A DNA stretch of 20,243 nucleotides from Actinomycetota bacterium (GTDB taxonomy: Bacteria > Actinomycetota > Humimicrobiia > Humimicrobiales > Humimicrobiaceae), in NCBI GenBank assembly GCA_028696435.1, contig JAQVHC010000012.1, forward strand, positions 1-20,243, read 5' to 3'. The notes below the pieces were generated by a model. That model was not told the origin of the DNA, did no database searches, and worked only from the letters and a program-made list of their open reading frames with translations. The translations under genes were made by a program, and so were the position numbers. Below are positions 1-8,127 of the stretch, one piece after another. The stretch's first letter is position 1. Each line of letters begins with the position of its first letter.

Positions 1-221
1 TGGCAAAAGAAAAAATCCTACCTGTGATAGGAATGGGTGGTATTTTTAGTGTTGAAGATGCTCTGGAGTTTCTGATAGCAGGAGCAAGCGCAGTTGGAAT
101 AGGGACAGCAAATTTTATTAAATATGATACAGGAGTAACAATAATAGAGGGCTTAAAAGAATATCTTAAAGAGAGGAAAATTCACGATATTAATGAAATA
201 ATAGGAAGGCTTGAAGTTTGA
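1..221 (+). CDS. pyrD: Dihydroorotate dehydrogenase, C-terminal end (partial)
   Basis: This is the last 72 codons of a gene whose beginning lies outside the window; the reading frame enters at base 3. The protein would oxidise dihydroorotate to orotate in pyrimidine synthesis. The visible segment carries the glycine-rich end of the FMN-binding barrel, with IGMGGI, then DALEFLIAGASAVGIGTANF, which is typical of class 1 (1B-type) enzymes. The PyrK electron-transfer partner of the 1B type would lie upstream and cannot be seen. The stop codon overlaps the TTG start of pyrF by 4 bases (218-221), so the two are probably translationally coupled. The identification rests on the C-terminal pattern plus the pyrF-pyrE neighbours. 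The 1B subtype is an inference. Confidence 0.9.
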   Translation, partial: AKEKILPVIGMGGIFSVEDALEFLIAGASAVGIGTANFIKYDTGVTIIEGLKEYLKERKIHDINEIIGRLEV

Positions 222-988
222 AAGAAATAAAGCTAAAAAGAAGCTGGTTATCACCAAAAGATAGATTGATTATAAGTATCGATGTAAGCACCAGAAAAGA
301 AGCTATAAACCTCTGTAAAAAAATTTCCGGGGGTGTAACAACTTTAAAGATAGGACTGGAGTTGCTATATAGTGCAGGGTTGGGCATTATTGATACTATA
401 AAAAGTTTTGGCTACAGGGTAATGCTTGACGCAAAACTACTGGACATACCCAACACCATAAGTGGTGCTGCGAGAGCCATAACAGAACTCGGGGTAAATG
501 CTGTAACCATACATTCTACAGGAGGTAAACAAATGCTTGTAAGCGCGGCAGAAGCTGTTGAAGAAAAGGCAAGATTGGAAGCCAGAATAAAACCCCTCCT
601 TTTTGCAGTAACGGTTCTTACGAGTCTTGATAATGAAGATCTTGAGTCCATTGGATTTAAGGAGGATTTTTCCAGATCGGTTTTAAATTTGTCAAAAGTT
701 GCAGTAGAATCCGGAATGGATGGAATAATTTGTTCTCCCAATGAGGTGGAAGTTGTGCGGAGGTTGCTGGGAAATGATTTTTATATTGCTACTCCTGGAG
801 TAAGACTGCCCGGAGATTCAGCCAATGACCAGAAGAGAATAAATACTCCGGCGGAAGCAATATCAAAAGGAGCTGATTTTATAATTGTGGGTCGTTCTAT
901 AACTGCCAGGGAAGATATAGAAGAAGTTATAGGTCATTATATCAAAGAAATAGAAAGGGCAATAAATATTAATGATCGAAGTTGTTAG
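218..988 (+). CDS. pyrF: Orotidine 5'-phosphate decarboxylase
   Basis: Cytosolic enzyme that decarboxylates OMP to UMP, the last step of de novo UMP synthesis. The 256-residue product is slightly longer than the usual 230-240. The catalytic Lys-Asp-Lys-Asp set is visible: K44 in KIGLEL, then D71, K73 and D76 in the DAKLLDIPNT motif. The phosphate-binding end has ATPGVRLPGD and later VGRSI. It starts at TTG, overlapping the pyrD stop by 4 bases, and there is no better start nearby. Its end overlaps pyrE by 17 bases, so pyrD-pyrF-pyrE look like one coupled operon. Nothing essential is missing. Confidence 0.95.
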   Translation: MKEIKLKRSWLSPKDRLIISIDVSTRKEAINLCKKISGGVTTLKIGLELLYSAGLGIIDTIKSFGYRVMLDAKLLDIPNTISGAARAITELGVNAVTIHSTGGKQMLVSAAEAVEEKARLEARIKPLLFAVTVLTSLDNEDLESIGFKEDFSRSVLNLSKVAVESGMDGIICSPNEVEVVRRLLGNDFYIATPGVRLPGDSANDQKRINTPAEAISKGADFIIVGRSITAREDIEEVIGHYIKEIERAININDRSC

Positions 989-1577
989 CCAGATTGAAGG
1001 ACTGGATGTATTTAAGATTTTAAAAGATACTGGTTCTGTGATGGAAGGCCATTTTGAATTAAGCTCTGGATATCACAGTAATTATTATCTTCAATGTGCA
1101 AAGCTTCTGCGATATCCCGATATTACATATAAACTTGCAGGAGAGGCTATTAATCTGGTAGGAAGGAATATTGATATTAAAAAGATAGATACAATAATAT
1201 CACCTGCAATTGGTGGAATATTATGGGGCTATATGCTCGCATACAGGGTGGGCTGTAAAATGATTTTTACTGAACGAATAAATAAAGATATGGAACTCAG
1301 ACGGGGCTTTGAAATTGAAAATGATAAAGAAGTTATTATTGCTGAGGATGTTATCACAACAGGCGGTTCGGTAAAAGAAGTTATAGAGATATGTAAAAGC
1401 TATGGTGCAAATATAAAGGCAATAATCAGTATAGTAGACCGTTCAAGTAACTTGAAATTCGAATATCCATATTATTATTTAATCAAACTCAATATAAAAA
1501 ATTATTCTCCTTCTGAATGCAGACTCTGTATGGAGAAACACCCTCTAACGTATCCAGGAAGCAGGAAAAAGCTATAG
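972..1577 (+). CDS. pyrE: Orotate phosphoribosyltransferase
   Basis: Transfers phosphoribose from PRPP to orotate, giving OMP, the substrate of PyrF. The product has 201 residues. The PRPP-binding motif is clear at residues 122-133 (IIAEDVITTGGS). The N-terminal pattern GHFELSSGYHSNYYLQ (26-41) is typical of the family. The C-terminus has two cysteines (C183, C186) followed by HPLTYPGSR, a tail I know from the Thermus-type PyrE subfamily (TIGR01367) rather than the E. coli type. The ATG start lies inside the end of pyrF. It is the last gene of this operon: 93 bases follow before the next gene, and they contain a new promoter. Confidence 0.95.
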   Translation: MIEVVSQIEGLDVFKILKDTGSVMEGHFELSSGYHSNYYLQCAKLLRYPDITYKLAGEAINLVGRNIDIKKIDTIISPAIGGILWGYMLAYRVGCKMIFTERINKDMELRRGFEIENDKEVIIAEDVITTGGSVKEVIEICKSYGANIKAIISIVDRSSNLKFEYPYYYLIKLNIKNYSPSECRLCMEKHPLTYPGSRKKL

Positions 1578-1603
1578 GAACTATAATAAATTGATTGAAA
1601 GAG

Positions 1604-1632
1604 TTGATATTGAATATATATATTTGTATACT
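1604..1632 (+). promoter_or_regulatory. Sigma-70-type promoter upstream of the mIHF-like gene
   Basis: TTGATA at 1604-1609 and TATACT at 1627-1632 are separated by exactly 17 bases, close to the housekeeping consensus TTGACA-17-TATAAT. Transcription would start near 1638-1640, about 30 bases before the ATG at 1671. It sits in the only sizeable gap between pyrE and the long downstream operon, so it probably drives the genes from 1671 onward. Called by eye; no start-site data. Confidence 0.7.
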
Positions 1633-1670
1633 TTAATTTATACATTTTCTTTTAAAGCAAAGGATGCTGC

Positions 1671-1991
1671 ATGACTTTTAGTAATTTAAGTGAAAGCGAT
1701 CGTGATAAAAGTCTAAAAAAAGCCAGACAGGTGAGAAAGAAGCGGGCTGAAATAAAAAGCCAGCTTAAAAAAGGGGAAATAGATATAAAAAAACTTTTTA
1801 ACGATAAGGAACTTTTTGAAGAATATATTATTAATATGAAGGTTCTGGATCTGGTGAGTGCGCTTCCCGGGAATGGAAGAGTGAATGCATTAAAAATTCT
1901 TAATGATTTAAACATAAATAAGAATAAAAAAGTAGGCGGGCTGGGAAAGAATCAAAAGCGTAATTTTTACCGGTTTTTTAATATTGATTAA
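1671..1991 (+). CDS. mihF: Actinobacterial-type integration host factor (mIHF-like nucleoid protein)
   Basis: Small basic protein of 106 residues resembling mycobacterial mIHF, which binds and compacts DNA and is unrelated to enterobacterial IHF. The N-terminal half is a Lys/Arg-rich helix (KKARQVRKKRAEIKSQLKKG, 16-35). The C-terminal half has the helix-turn-helix-like core: MKVLDLVSALPGNGRVNALK (56-75), then VGGLGKNQ (88-95), matching the mIHF pattern LPG-G-V-A-I...GLG-NQ. Where the mycobacterial protein has arginine before GLG, this one has glycine, so DNA contacts may differ. An AAAGG ribosome site lies about 7 bases before the ATG. It is followed by gmk and rpoZ, the same order as in Mycobacterium and Streptomyces. 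Family recognised from memory; function inferred from family and order. Confidence 0.85.
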   Translation: MTFSNLSESDRDKSLKKARQVRKKRAEIKSQLKKGEIDIKKLFNDKELFEEYIINMKVLDLVSALPGNGRVNALKILNDLNINKNKKVGGLGKNQKRNFYRFFNID

Positions 1992-2020
1992 ATTGATATA
2001 TCTTTAAAATATTTTTTGGT

Positions 2021-2569
2021 ATGAGGGGGAAATTATTTATAATATCGGGACCATCAGGTTCAGGTAAAAGCTGCCTGGTTGATGACATAATAAAAGAATC
2101 GAATAATTTTGTCAGATCTGTTTCAGTTACCACAAGGCCCAGAAGGGAGAATGAAATTGACGGATGCCATTACCATTTTATAAGTGAAGAAGAATTTGAA
2201 AAACTTATAAAGGAGGACATGCTGCTGGAGTGGGCATCTTATGCAGGTTATCTGTACGGAACTCCTGTAAAATTTGTTGAGGACAATTTAAATGGAGGCA
2301 GGAATGTCATTCTGGTTATTGAAACACAGGGTGCGATGCAGGTCAAAAGTAAGATGAAGGATGCTTTTCTTATTTTTATTACAACAACTTCGATAGACGA
2401 ACTCAGGAAAAGAATTAAAAAGAGAGGCACAGAATCACAGGAGGAAATAGATAAAAGAATTAAAATTGCACAAAAGGAATTAGAGTGTATGAAATATTAT
2501 GATTGCATTATTGTAAATAATAATTATAATGAAGCACTGCTAAATTTAAAGAAAATTTTAAATGCTTGA
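2021..2569 (+). CDS. gmk: Guanylate kinase
   Basis: Phosphorylates GMP to GDP using ATP. The product has 182 residues, somewhat shorter than the usual 190-207. The P-loop is GPSGSGKS at residues 10-17, and the GMP-binding region contains VSVTTRPRRENEIDG and YHFIS. The lid region has RIKKRGTESQEEIDKRI. The gene begins 29 bases after the mIHF-like gene. The ATG at 2021 places the P-loop at the normal distance from the N-terminus, but I see no clear purine-rich ribosome-binding site before it, only T-rich sequence. The downstream order rpoZ-coaBC supports the call. Confidence 0.95.
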   Translation: MRGKLFIISGPSGSGKSCLVDDIIKESNNFVRSVSVTTRPRRENEIDGCHYHFISEEEFEKLIKEDMLLEWASYAGYLYGTPVKFVEDNLNGGRNVILVIETQGAMQVKSKMKDAFLIFITTTSIDELRKRIKKRGTESQEEIDKRIKIAQKELECMKYYDCIIVNNNYNEALLNLKKILNA

Positions 2570-2594
2570 TTTTAAAAAGGAGCCATGATCAAAG

Positions 2595-2834
2595 GTGAAA
2601 GTACAGTATATTGATGAGTACAAAAATGTTATAGACAGCAAATATAAATTATGTATAGCAGCAGCTAAAAGGGCCAGAGAACTCGGTGAATATCTTTCAG
2701 CACAGAAAAATATGGAGAGAATAAATGTGATAAAACCTCTGGTTGATATAGAGTCCCATGATCCTCTGGAGATTGCCTTTAACGAAATAAAAGAAGGGAA
2801 AGTAATTTTCGTGAAGAAGAAGGAATCTGTATAA
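2595..2834 (+). CDS. rpoZ: RNA polymerase omega subunit
   Basis: Small subunit that helps assembly and stability of RNA polymerase by binding the beta' subunit. The product has 79 residues, within the normal range. The conserved omega signature is present as SKYKLCIAAAKRARELGEYL, with a Pro/Leu-rich end (IKPLVDIESHDPLEIAFNEI) that also fits the family. The best start is GTG at 2595. AAGGAG at 2577-2582 lies 12 bases before it, a rather long spacing. An ATG at 2585 is out of frame and stops after nine codons. Between gmk and coaBC, as in many Gram-positive bacteria. The exact start is the uncertain part. Confidence 0.9.
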   Translation: MKVQYIDEYKNVIDSKYKLCIAAAKRARELGEYLSAQKNMERINVIKPLVDIESHDPLEIAFNEIKEGKVIFVKKKESV

Positions 2835-2836
2835 AT

Positions 2837-4060
2837 TTGAATCCGGACACATCAATTTTTTTAAAAAAAAAGATAGTTCTTGGCATTACAGCGTCAATTG
2901 CTGCTTTTAAAGCAGCATCAATATGCAGTAAGTTAACCGGTATGGGGGCTGATGTAGTTCCAGTAATGACTCCCGGTGCTCTCAATTTTATAAACCCTAT
3001 TACCTTTAGTTCTATTTCTGGCAACAGGACAATTGTAGAACAGTTTCAAAACCAGAAAAGAATTTATCATATTTCACTCTCTCATAGTGCGGATATTTTT
3101 TTAATTGCTCCAGCTTCAGCAAATACCATTTCAAAAATATCTTATGGTATAGGTGATAATTTTCTGACGACGTCGGTAATATCTGCAAAGTGTCCTGTTT
3201 TAATAGCTCCTGCTATGAATGAAAGTATGTATCTTGACCCTATAATTAATGAGAATATAACAAGACTGAAAGAGAGTGGAAAGTTTTTTTTTGTCGGGCC
3301 TGGAAGTGGTAAACTTGCGTGTGGCGAAGAAGGAATCGGAAGGCTTGAGAATGAAGACACGATAATTGAAAAACTTGGTGAACTGCTTGATTATAGTAAT
3401 GATTTAAAAGGTAAAAGAATTATTATAACTGCGGGAGGAACAAGGGAATTTATAGATACTGTAAGGTATATTTCTAACAGGTCCAGTGGGAAAATGGGTT
3501 ATGCACTTGCTGCGGAAGCATATTTTAGAGGAGCCCGCGAGGTTATACTTATAAGTACTGTAAAAAACCTGCCTCCTCCTTATGGGGTGAAACTTGAATA
3601 TGTTGAAAATACTGAAGAGATGAAAGAATCTCTTTTTAAATATTCCAGTGACGTTGATATTATAATAATGGCAGCGGCTATAAGCGACATAGTTCCTGTT
3701 AAAAAATATGATTTCAAGCTAAAGAAGAAAGATGACATATTATCAAAAATAGAATTTAAGGAAAACGATGATATTCTCAAACTACTGGGAGAGAGGAAAA
3801 GAGAAGGCCAGTATATTGTAGGTTTTGCAGCAGAGAGTGGCTATGATATAGCGAGTATTATAGAAAAAATAAGAGAGAAGAATGCAGATATGATTGTTGC
3901 AAATGATATATCCAGAGAAGGAATCGGGATGGAAAGTGATTTTAATGAAGTCGATATAGTAAAGCAGGATGGGTCCTGCAGGAAACTGGAGAAGAATAAG
4001 AAAAGAATTATTGCCCGGGGTATCTGGGATGAAATTATTAAAAGTTTAAATAAATTATAA
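2837..4060 (+). CDS. coaBC: Bifunctional phosphopantothenoylcysteine decarboxylase / phosphopantothenate-cysteine ligase
   Basis: Fused CoA-synthesis enzyme of 407 residues: the CoaB half joins cysteine to 4'-phosphopantothenate and the CoaC half decarboxylates the product to 4'-phosphopantetheine. The CoaC domain (about 1-185) shows GITASIAAFKA, the active-site His in HISLSHSAD (H79), PASANT (92-97), PAMNESMY (the usual final Trp is Tyr here) and the substrate-flap cysteine in KLACGEEGIGRL. The CoaB domain (about 190-407) shows TAGGTREFIDTVRYIS, NRSSGKMG and ADMIVANDIS. The start is TTG, 2 bases after the rpoZ stop, with AGGA about 12 bases upstream. It supplies the CoA pathway together with coaD at 13791. 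Confidence 0.95.
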   Translation: MNPDTSIFLKKKIVLGITASIAAFKAASICSKLTGMGADVVPVMTPGALNFINPITFSSISGNRTIVEQFQNQKRIYHISLSHSADIFLIAPASANTISKISYGIGDNFLTTSVISAKCPVLIAPAMNESMYLDPIINENITRLKESGKFFFVGPGSGKLACGEEGIGRLENEDTIIEKLGELLDYSNDLKGKRIIITAGGTREFIDTVRYISNRSSGKMGYALAAEAYFRGAREVILISTVKNLPPPYGVKLEYVENTEEMKESLFKYSSDVDIIIMAAAISDIVPVKKYDFKLKKKDDILSKIEFKENDDILKLLGERKREGQYIVGFAAESGYDIASIIEKIREKNADMIVANDISREGIGMESDFNEVDIVKQDGSCRKLEKNKKRIIARGIWDEIIKSLNKL

Positions 4061-4079
4061 ACGATTGGTGGGAGTAGCA

Positions 4080-5285
4080 ATGTTAAAGAAAAAAGATTTT
4101 TTATTTACTTCTGAATCAGTGACCGAGGGGCATCCGGATAAAATGGCCGATCAGATTTCTGATGCAATTCTTGATGCTATAATAGCAGATGACCCTCAGT
4201 GTAGAGTTGCTATTGAGACCATGCTTAAAACCGGGCTGGTATTTGTAGCCGGAGAAGTAACAACATCTACTTATGTAGAAATACCTGATATAGTAAGAGA
4301 AGTTATTAAAAATATAGGGTACACCAGGGCAAAATATGGCTTTGACTATGAAACATGTGGTGTTATTACTTCAATAGGTAAACAGTCTCCTAATATAGCG
4401 CAGGGAGTAAATAGTGCTTATGAATCAAGGACCGGGAATGGTTATGAAAATGAATTTGATACGCAGGGTGCTGGAGATCAGGGAATGATGTTCGGCTATG
4501 CCTGTAATGAGACCGAAGATTTAATGCCTCTTCCCATACAGCTTGCTCATAAATTAGCACGTCGATTATCTGAAGTCAGAAAAGCTGGAATTTTATCATA
4601 TCTCAGACCTGATGGCAAAACACAGGTAACTGTAAGATATGTAAACAATAAACCTGTTTCAGTTGAAACGATTGTAATATCTGCACAGCATAAGCCGGAT
4701 ATAGATATTGAATCCCAGATTAAACCTGATATGAAAGAATTTGTAATAAAGCCGGTTATCCCGGAAGAATATATCAGTAAAAATTTAAAGTTGTTTGTAA
4801 ATCCAACCGGTGAGTTTACGATAGGTGGTCCCATGGGTGATACAGGAGTTACAGGTAGAAAAATAATCATAGATACCTATGGTGGAATGGCAAGACACGG
4901 AGGGGGGAGTTTCTCCGGGAAAGATCCGACTAAAGTTGATAGGTCAGCTACTTATGCAGCAAGATACGTTGCAAAAAATCTTGTAGCCAGTGGAGTTGCT
5001 GATAGGCTTGAAATAGAAATTGCCTATGCTATAGGTGTTGCTCATCCAGTATCAATTATGATAGATACATTTAATACAGAGAAAGTCGATGTTGGCAGGA
5101 TTGAGGAAGCAGTAAAGGAAATATTTGATTTAAGACCTGCTGCAATCATAAAGAACCTGGATCTACTAAGGCCGATTTACAGAAAAACAGCGGCTTACGG
5201 CCATTTTGGAAGGCACGACAGAGACTTCACATGGGAAAAACTTGATAAGGTTGATGAAATAAAGAATTTTCTAAACCTTAAATAA
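4080..5285 (+). CDS. metK: S-adenosylmethionine synthetase
   Basis: Makes S-adenosylmethionine from methionine and ATP. Motifs in the 401-residue product: TSESVTEGHPDKMADQISDA (10-29, with the catalytic His), GAGDQGMMFGYA (130-141), GGPMGDTGVTGRK, and the phosphate-binding GGGSFSGKDPTKVDRSA. A TTG at 4065 would give five more residues, but GGGAG at 4069-4073 sits 6 bases before the ATG at 4080 and would lie inside the longer form, so the ATG is preferred. The product supplies methyl groups for RsmB and RsmD, both encoded in this window. No key residue is missing. Confidence 0.96.
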   Translation: MLKKKDFLFTSESVTEGHPDKMADQISDAILDAIIADDPQCRVAIETMLKTGLVFVAGEVTTSTYVEIPDIVREVIKNIGYTRAKYGFDYETCGVITSIGKQSPNIAQGVNSAYESRTGNGYENEFDTQGAGDQGMMFGYACNETEDLMPLPIQLAHKLARRLSEVRKAGILSYLRPDGKTQVTVRYVNNKPVSVETIVISAQHKPDIDIESQIKPDMKEFVIKPVIPEEYISKNLKLFVNPTGEFTIGGPMGDTGVTGRKIIIDTYGGMARHGGGSFSGKDPTKVDRSATYAARYVAKNLVASGVADRLEIEIAYAIGVAHPVSIMIDTFNTEKVDVGRIEEAVKEIFDLRPAAIIKNLDLLRPIYRKTAAYGHFGRHDRDFTWEKLDKVDEIKNFLNLK

Positions 5286-5298
5286 CCACGTTGCTTAA

Positions 5299-7581
5299 AT
5301 GGATACCAGTAATAAATATGCTGAAAAATATGCTGAAGTTTATTTAAATATAAAGGCTCTTAAAATTGACCATCCTTTTGACTATCGGATACCACCTGAT
5401 TTGCTTCCATATATTTCTACAGGTGTAGTTGTTGAGGTCCCCTTCAAAAACAGGGTTGAAATTGGCTATGTTGTTAAAACCAGTGATAAATCAGAATTAT
5501 GTGATAAAGAAATAAAAGACATCATAAAGGTAATTGATAGCAAACCCATCTTTGATTCGGGGAAAATAGAGCTCATTAACTGGATGAGTCATTATTATAT
5601 TCAATCACTGGGGAGCGTTATTAATCTTTTATTGCCTCCTGGCGGAAAATACAGAAAATCTTCTTCACGTAGTGACATTAAATTAAAGTTTAAGGATTAT
5701 ATATATTTAAATAAGGAAAAGTACTTTAAACTGAAAGATACGATCAATCTAAATAAAAATCGAGCACAGAAAAGAATTATTGACTATCTTATTACTCATG
5801 GAGAAGTTTCTAAAGAAAAATTAATGCGGGATACGCATTCCAGTTATTCAAGTATCAACAGTCTTTTAAAAAAAGATATTATCTCGATTATAAAAAAAAG
5901 GGAAAAAAGAGACTTTAAATATGAATATAGTGAAGGCAGGAAACCAGGGGAAAAGATAGTTCTGAATCGATACCAGAAAGCTGCAGTCTCAGGCATAGAA
6001 GATATTATTGATAAAAAAATTTTTCACAAGTTTTTAATTGAAGGTGTCACAGGAAGCGGTAAAACCGATATTTATATAGCTGTCTGTAAAAAAGTGCTGG
6101 AAGAAAATAAAAGGGCTTTTGTGCTTACCCCGGAGATTTCATTAATTCCCCAGTTATTCTCAAGATTTGAATCTGAATTTGGATCCAGAGTATGTGTTTA
6201 CCATTCTAATATGAGTGTTGCAGAAAGATATGAAAGATGGCTGGATATACGGGATAATAGATTTGATATAGTTATAGGTACGAGGTCTTCGATTTTTACT
6301 CCACTAAATAATCCAGGCATAATAATACTTGATGAGGAACATGATACGTCTTATAAAGAGGGGACTATGGTCAGATATAATACCGGAGATGTATCAATAA
6401 AGATGGGTGAAATACTGGAGATACCTGTTGTTTTTGGAAGCGCCACTCCCGATATAGTAACAAGATACAGGGCGGAAGAGGAAAATGATTTTACTCTTTT
6501 GAAAATTCCTATCAGAGCCCGGAGCAGTAGTCCTGTAAAGATGGATGTGATAGATTTAAAAAATATAGACCACCAGAAGGAAGATATAACTATAACAAAC
6601 AAATTACACAGAGCGATAAAAGATGAACTTGATAAAAATAACAAGGTAATTATTTTTCTTAATAGAAGAGGATATAGTAATTTTGTGATATGTAATAAAT
6701 GTGGTAATGTGCCTAAATGCCCTGCATGTGAGCTCCCTTTTAATTACCATAATGATACTAAAAAATTAATGTGTCACCACTGCGGTAGAGAGCAGGGTTA
6801 TACAGGGAAATGTCCCTCCTGCGGAGCGGATAGCATTATCTTAAGGGGTACAGGCATCCAGAGAGTTCAGTCCAAACTTGAAGCAAGATTTAAAGATGTG
6901 CCGGTTTTAAGAATGGATTCCGATATTACTGCAAAGAAGAAATCACATCAGGAAATACTGCAAAAGTTCGTTTCTCCGGGTGCAGCCATTCTGATAGGTA
7001 CACAAATGATAGCTAAAGGACTGGATATCGAAGATGTAACTCTTGTTGGTATTATTAACTGTGATAGTATGTCTGGACTGCCCGATTATCATATGAATGA
7101 AAGAATTTATCAGCTTATAACACAGGTTTCGGGGAGAACCGGTAGAAAGGAGAAAGAAGGCAGGGTAATAATACAGTCTTTCAATCCGGAGAGCACTGTA
7201 ATAAAAAATGTGCTGAAAAATGATTATGAATCATTTTACCGTGAAGAGCTTAAAAATAGAATGGAGCTTGATTATCCCCCGTTTTCTAATTTGATAAATA
7301 TTATAATTTCAGGTAAAAATGAAGTTGAAGTAAAAAATGATATAAATAATTTGTTTAAACAATTATCCGAAGCCGTTGCAGAATTCAGGGATTTCACCAG
7401 TATACTGGGACCGGCGCCAGCACCTTTTTATAAGATAAATCTATTTTACAGATGGCATATGATGGTAAAAACTAAAGATATATATAAATTTAACAGTATA
7501 TTTGCTGAAATGTTAAAAGTATTTAAAAAATTTAATGAAAATAAGATAATAGTTGATGTAGATCCTGTATGGATTTTATAA
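5299..7581 (+). CDS. priA: Primosomal protein N' (replication restart helicase PriA)
   Basis: Superfamily 2 DNA helicase of 760 residues that recognises stalled forks and reloads the replisome. The N-terminal 3'-DNA-end-binding region (about 15-110) contains DHPFDYRIP and VVVEVPFKNR. The helicase core has Walker A GVTGSGKT (249-256), the DEEH box (345-348), GSATP, and late motifs IGTQMIAKGLDIEDV and TQVSGRTGR. Eight cysteines in four CxxC-type pairs between C465 and C508 form the two zinc sites. In many Actinobacteria PriA has lost the ATPase motifs; here they are complete, so the protein should be an active helicase. It lies 13 bases after metK, in the same operon. Confidence 0.96.
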   Translation: MDTSNKYAEKYAEVYLNIKALKIDHPFDYRIPPDLLPYISTGVVVEVPFKNRVEIGYVVKTSDKSELCDKEIKDIIKVIDSKPIFDSGKIELINWMSHYYIQSLGSVINLLLPPGGKYRKSSSRSDIKLKFKDYIYLNKEKYFKLKDTINLNKNRAQKRIIDYLITHGEVSKEKLMRDTHSSYSSINSLLKKDIISIIKKREKRDFKYEYSEGRKPGEKIVLNRYQKAAVSGIEDIIDKKIFHKFLIEGVTGSGKTDIYIAVCKKVLEENKRAFVLTPEISLIPQLFSRFESEFGSRVCVYHSNMSVAERYERWLDIRDNRFDIVIGTRSSIFTPLNNPGIIILDEEHDTSYKEGTMVRYNTGDVSIKMGEILEIPVVFGSATPDIVTRYRAEEENDFTLLKIPIRARSSSPVKMDVIDLKNIDHQKEDITITNKLHRAIKDELDKNNKVIIFLNRRGYSNFVICNKCGNVPKCPACELPFNYHNDTKKLMCHHCGREQGYTGKCPSCGADSIILRGTGIQRVQSKLEARFKDVPVLRMDSDITAKKKSHQEILQKFVSPGAAILIGTQMIAKGLDIEDVTLVGIINCDSMSGLPDYHMNERIYQLITQVSGRTGRKEKEGRVIIQSFNPESTVIKNVLKNDYESFYREELKNRMELDYPPFSNLINIIISGKNEVEVKNDINNLFKQLSEAVAEFRDFTSILGPAPAPFYKINLFYRWHMMVKTKDIYKFNSIFAEMLKVFKKFNENKIIVDVDPVWIL

Positions 7582-7614
7582 ATTTACTGGAAATATATAG
7601 GAGATATATAAATA

Positions 7615-8112
7615 ATGGCAGTAAAAGAAATTAGAAAAATAGGTGACCTGGTTTTAAGAGAAAAAAGTAAAATTGTAGAAAAAGTAGACGATAAAATTAT
7701 CGGGCTGGTTAATGATATGGTTGATACATTGAAGGAAGAAGGAGGAGCTGGTCTGGCAGCCCCTCAGATAGGAATAACCAGGAGAGTAATTGTTATTAAC
7801 TTTGGTGACGAGATAAAAGCTTTTCTCAATCCCGAAATAAAAATTATCGGGAGAAAACAGGAGGAGTCAAATGAAGGGTGTCTGAGTATCTATTCAATAA
7901 ATGATTTCTGTGTAAAGAGATTTAAAAAGATAGAGGTAAGAGCTCAGGATTTAGAAGGTAATAATATTACTATTGTAGTAGAAGACCTGCTTGCCAGAAT
8001 TTTTCAGCATGAGGTTGACCATCTAAATGGAATATTATATATTGACCGTCTCGACCGCAGGTCAAAAAGAGAACTTCTTACCAGAATTAATGAAATAAAG
8101 CTAAATAATTAA
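7615..8112 (+). CDS. def: Peptide deformylase
   Basis: Metalloenzyme that removes the formyl group from the N-terminus of new proteins. The product has 165 residues. All three signature motifs are visible: GAGLAAPQ (44-51), EGCLS with the metal ligand C89, and HEVDH (132-136) with the two metal histidines and the catalytic Glu. The stretch after EGCLS reads IYSINDF instead of the common Pro-Gly sequence, a local departure away from catalytic residues. TAGGAG at 7599-7604 lies 10 bases before the ATG. It is followed at once by fmt, the enzyme that adds the formyl group, the usual functional pair. Confidence 0.95.
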   Translation: MAVKEIRKIGDLVLREKSKIVEKVDDKIIGLVNDMVDTLKEEGGAGLAAPQIGITRRVIVINFGDEIKAFLNPEIKIIGRKQEESNEGCLSIYSINDFCVKRFKKIEVRAQDLEGNNITIVVEDLLARIFQHEVDHLNGILYIDRLDRRSKRELLTRINEIKLNN

Positions 8113-8127
8113 TCCGGAGGACTTGTA

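Noticed and set aside
1578..1670. Possible terminator after pyrE.
   Set aside because: No stem with a following T-run could be found; only the downstream promoter is supported.
4065..4079. TTG start five codons upstream of the metK ATG.
   Set aside because: The ribosome-binding site GGGAG would lie inside the coding part; the ATG at 4080 has ideal spacing and the family N-terminus.
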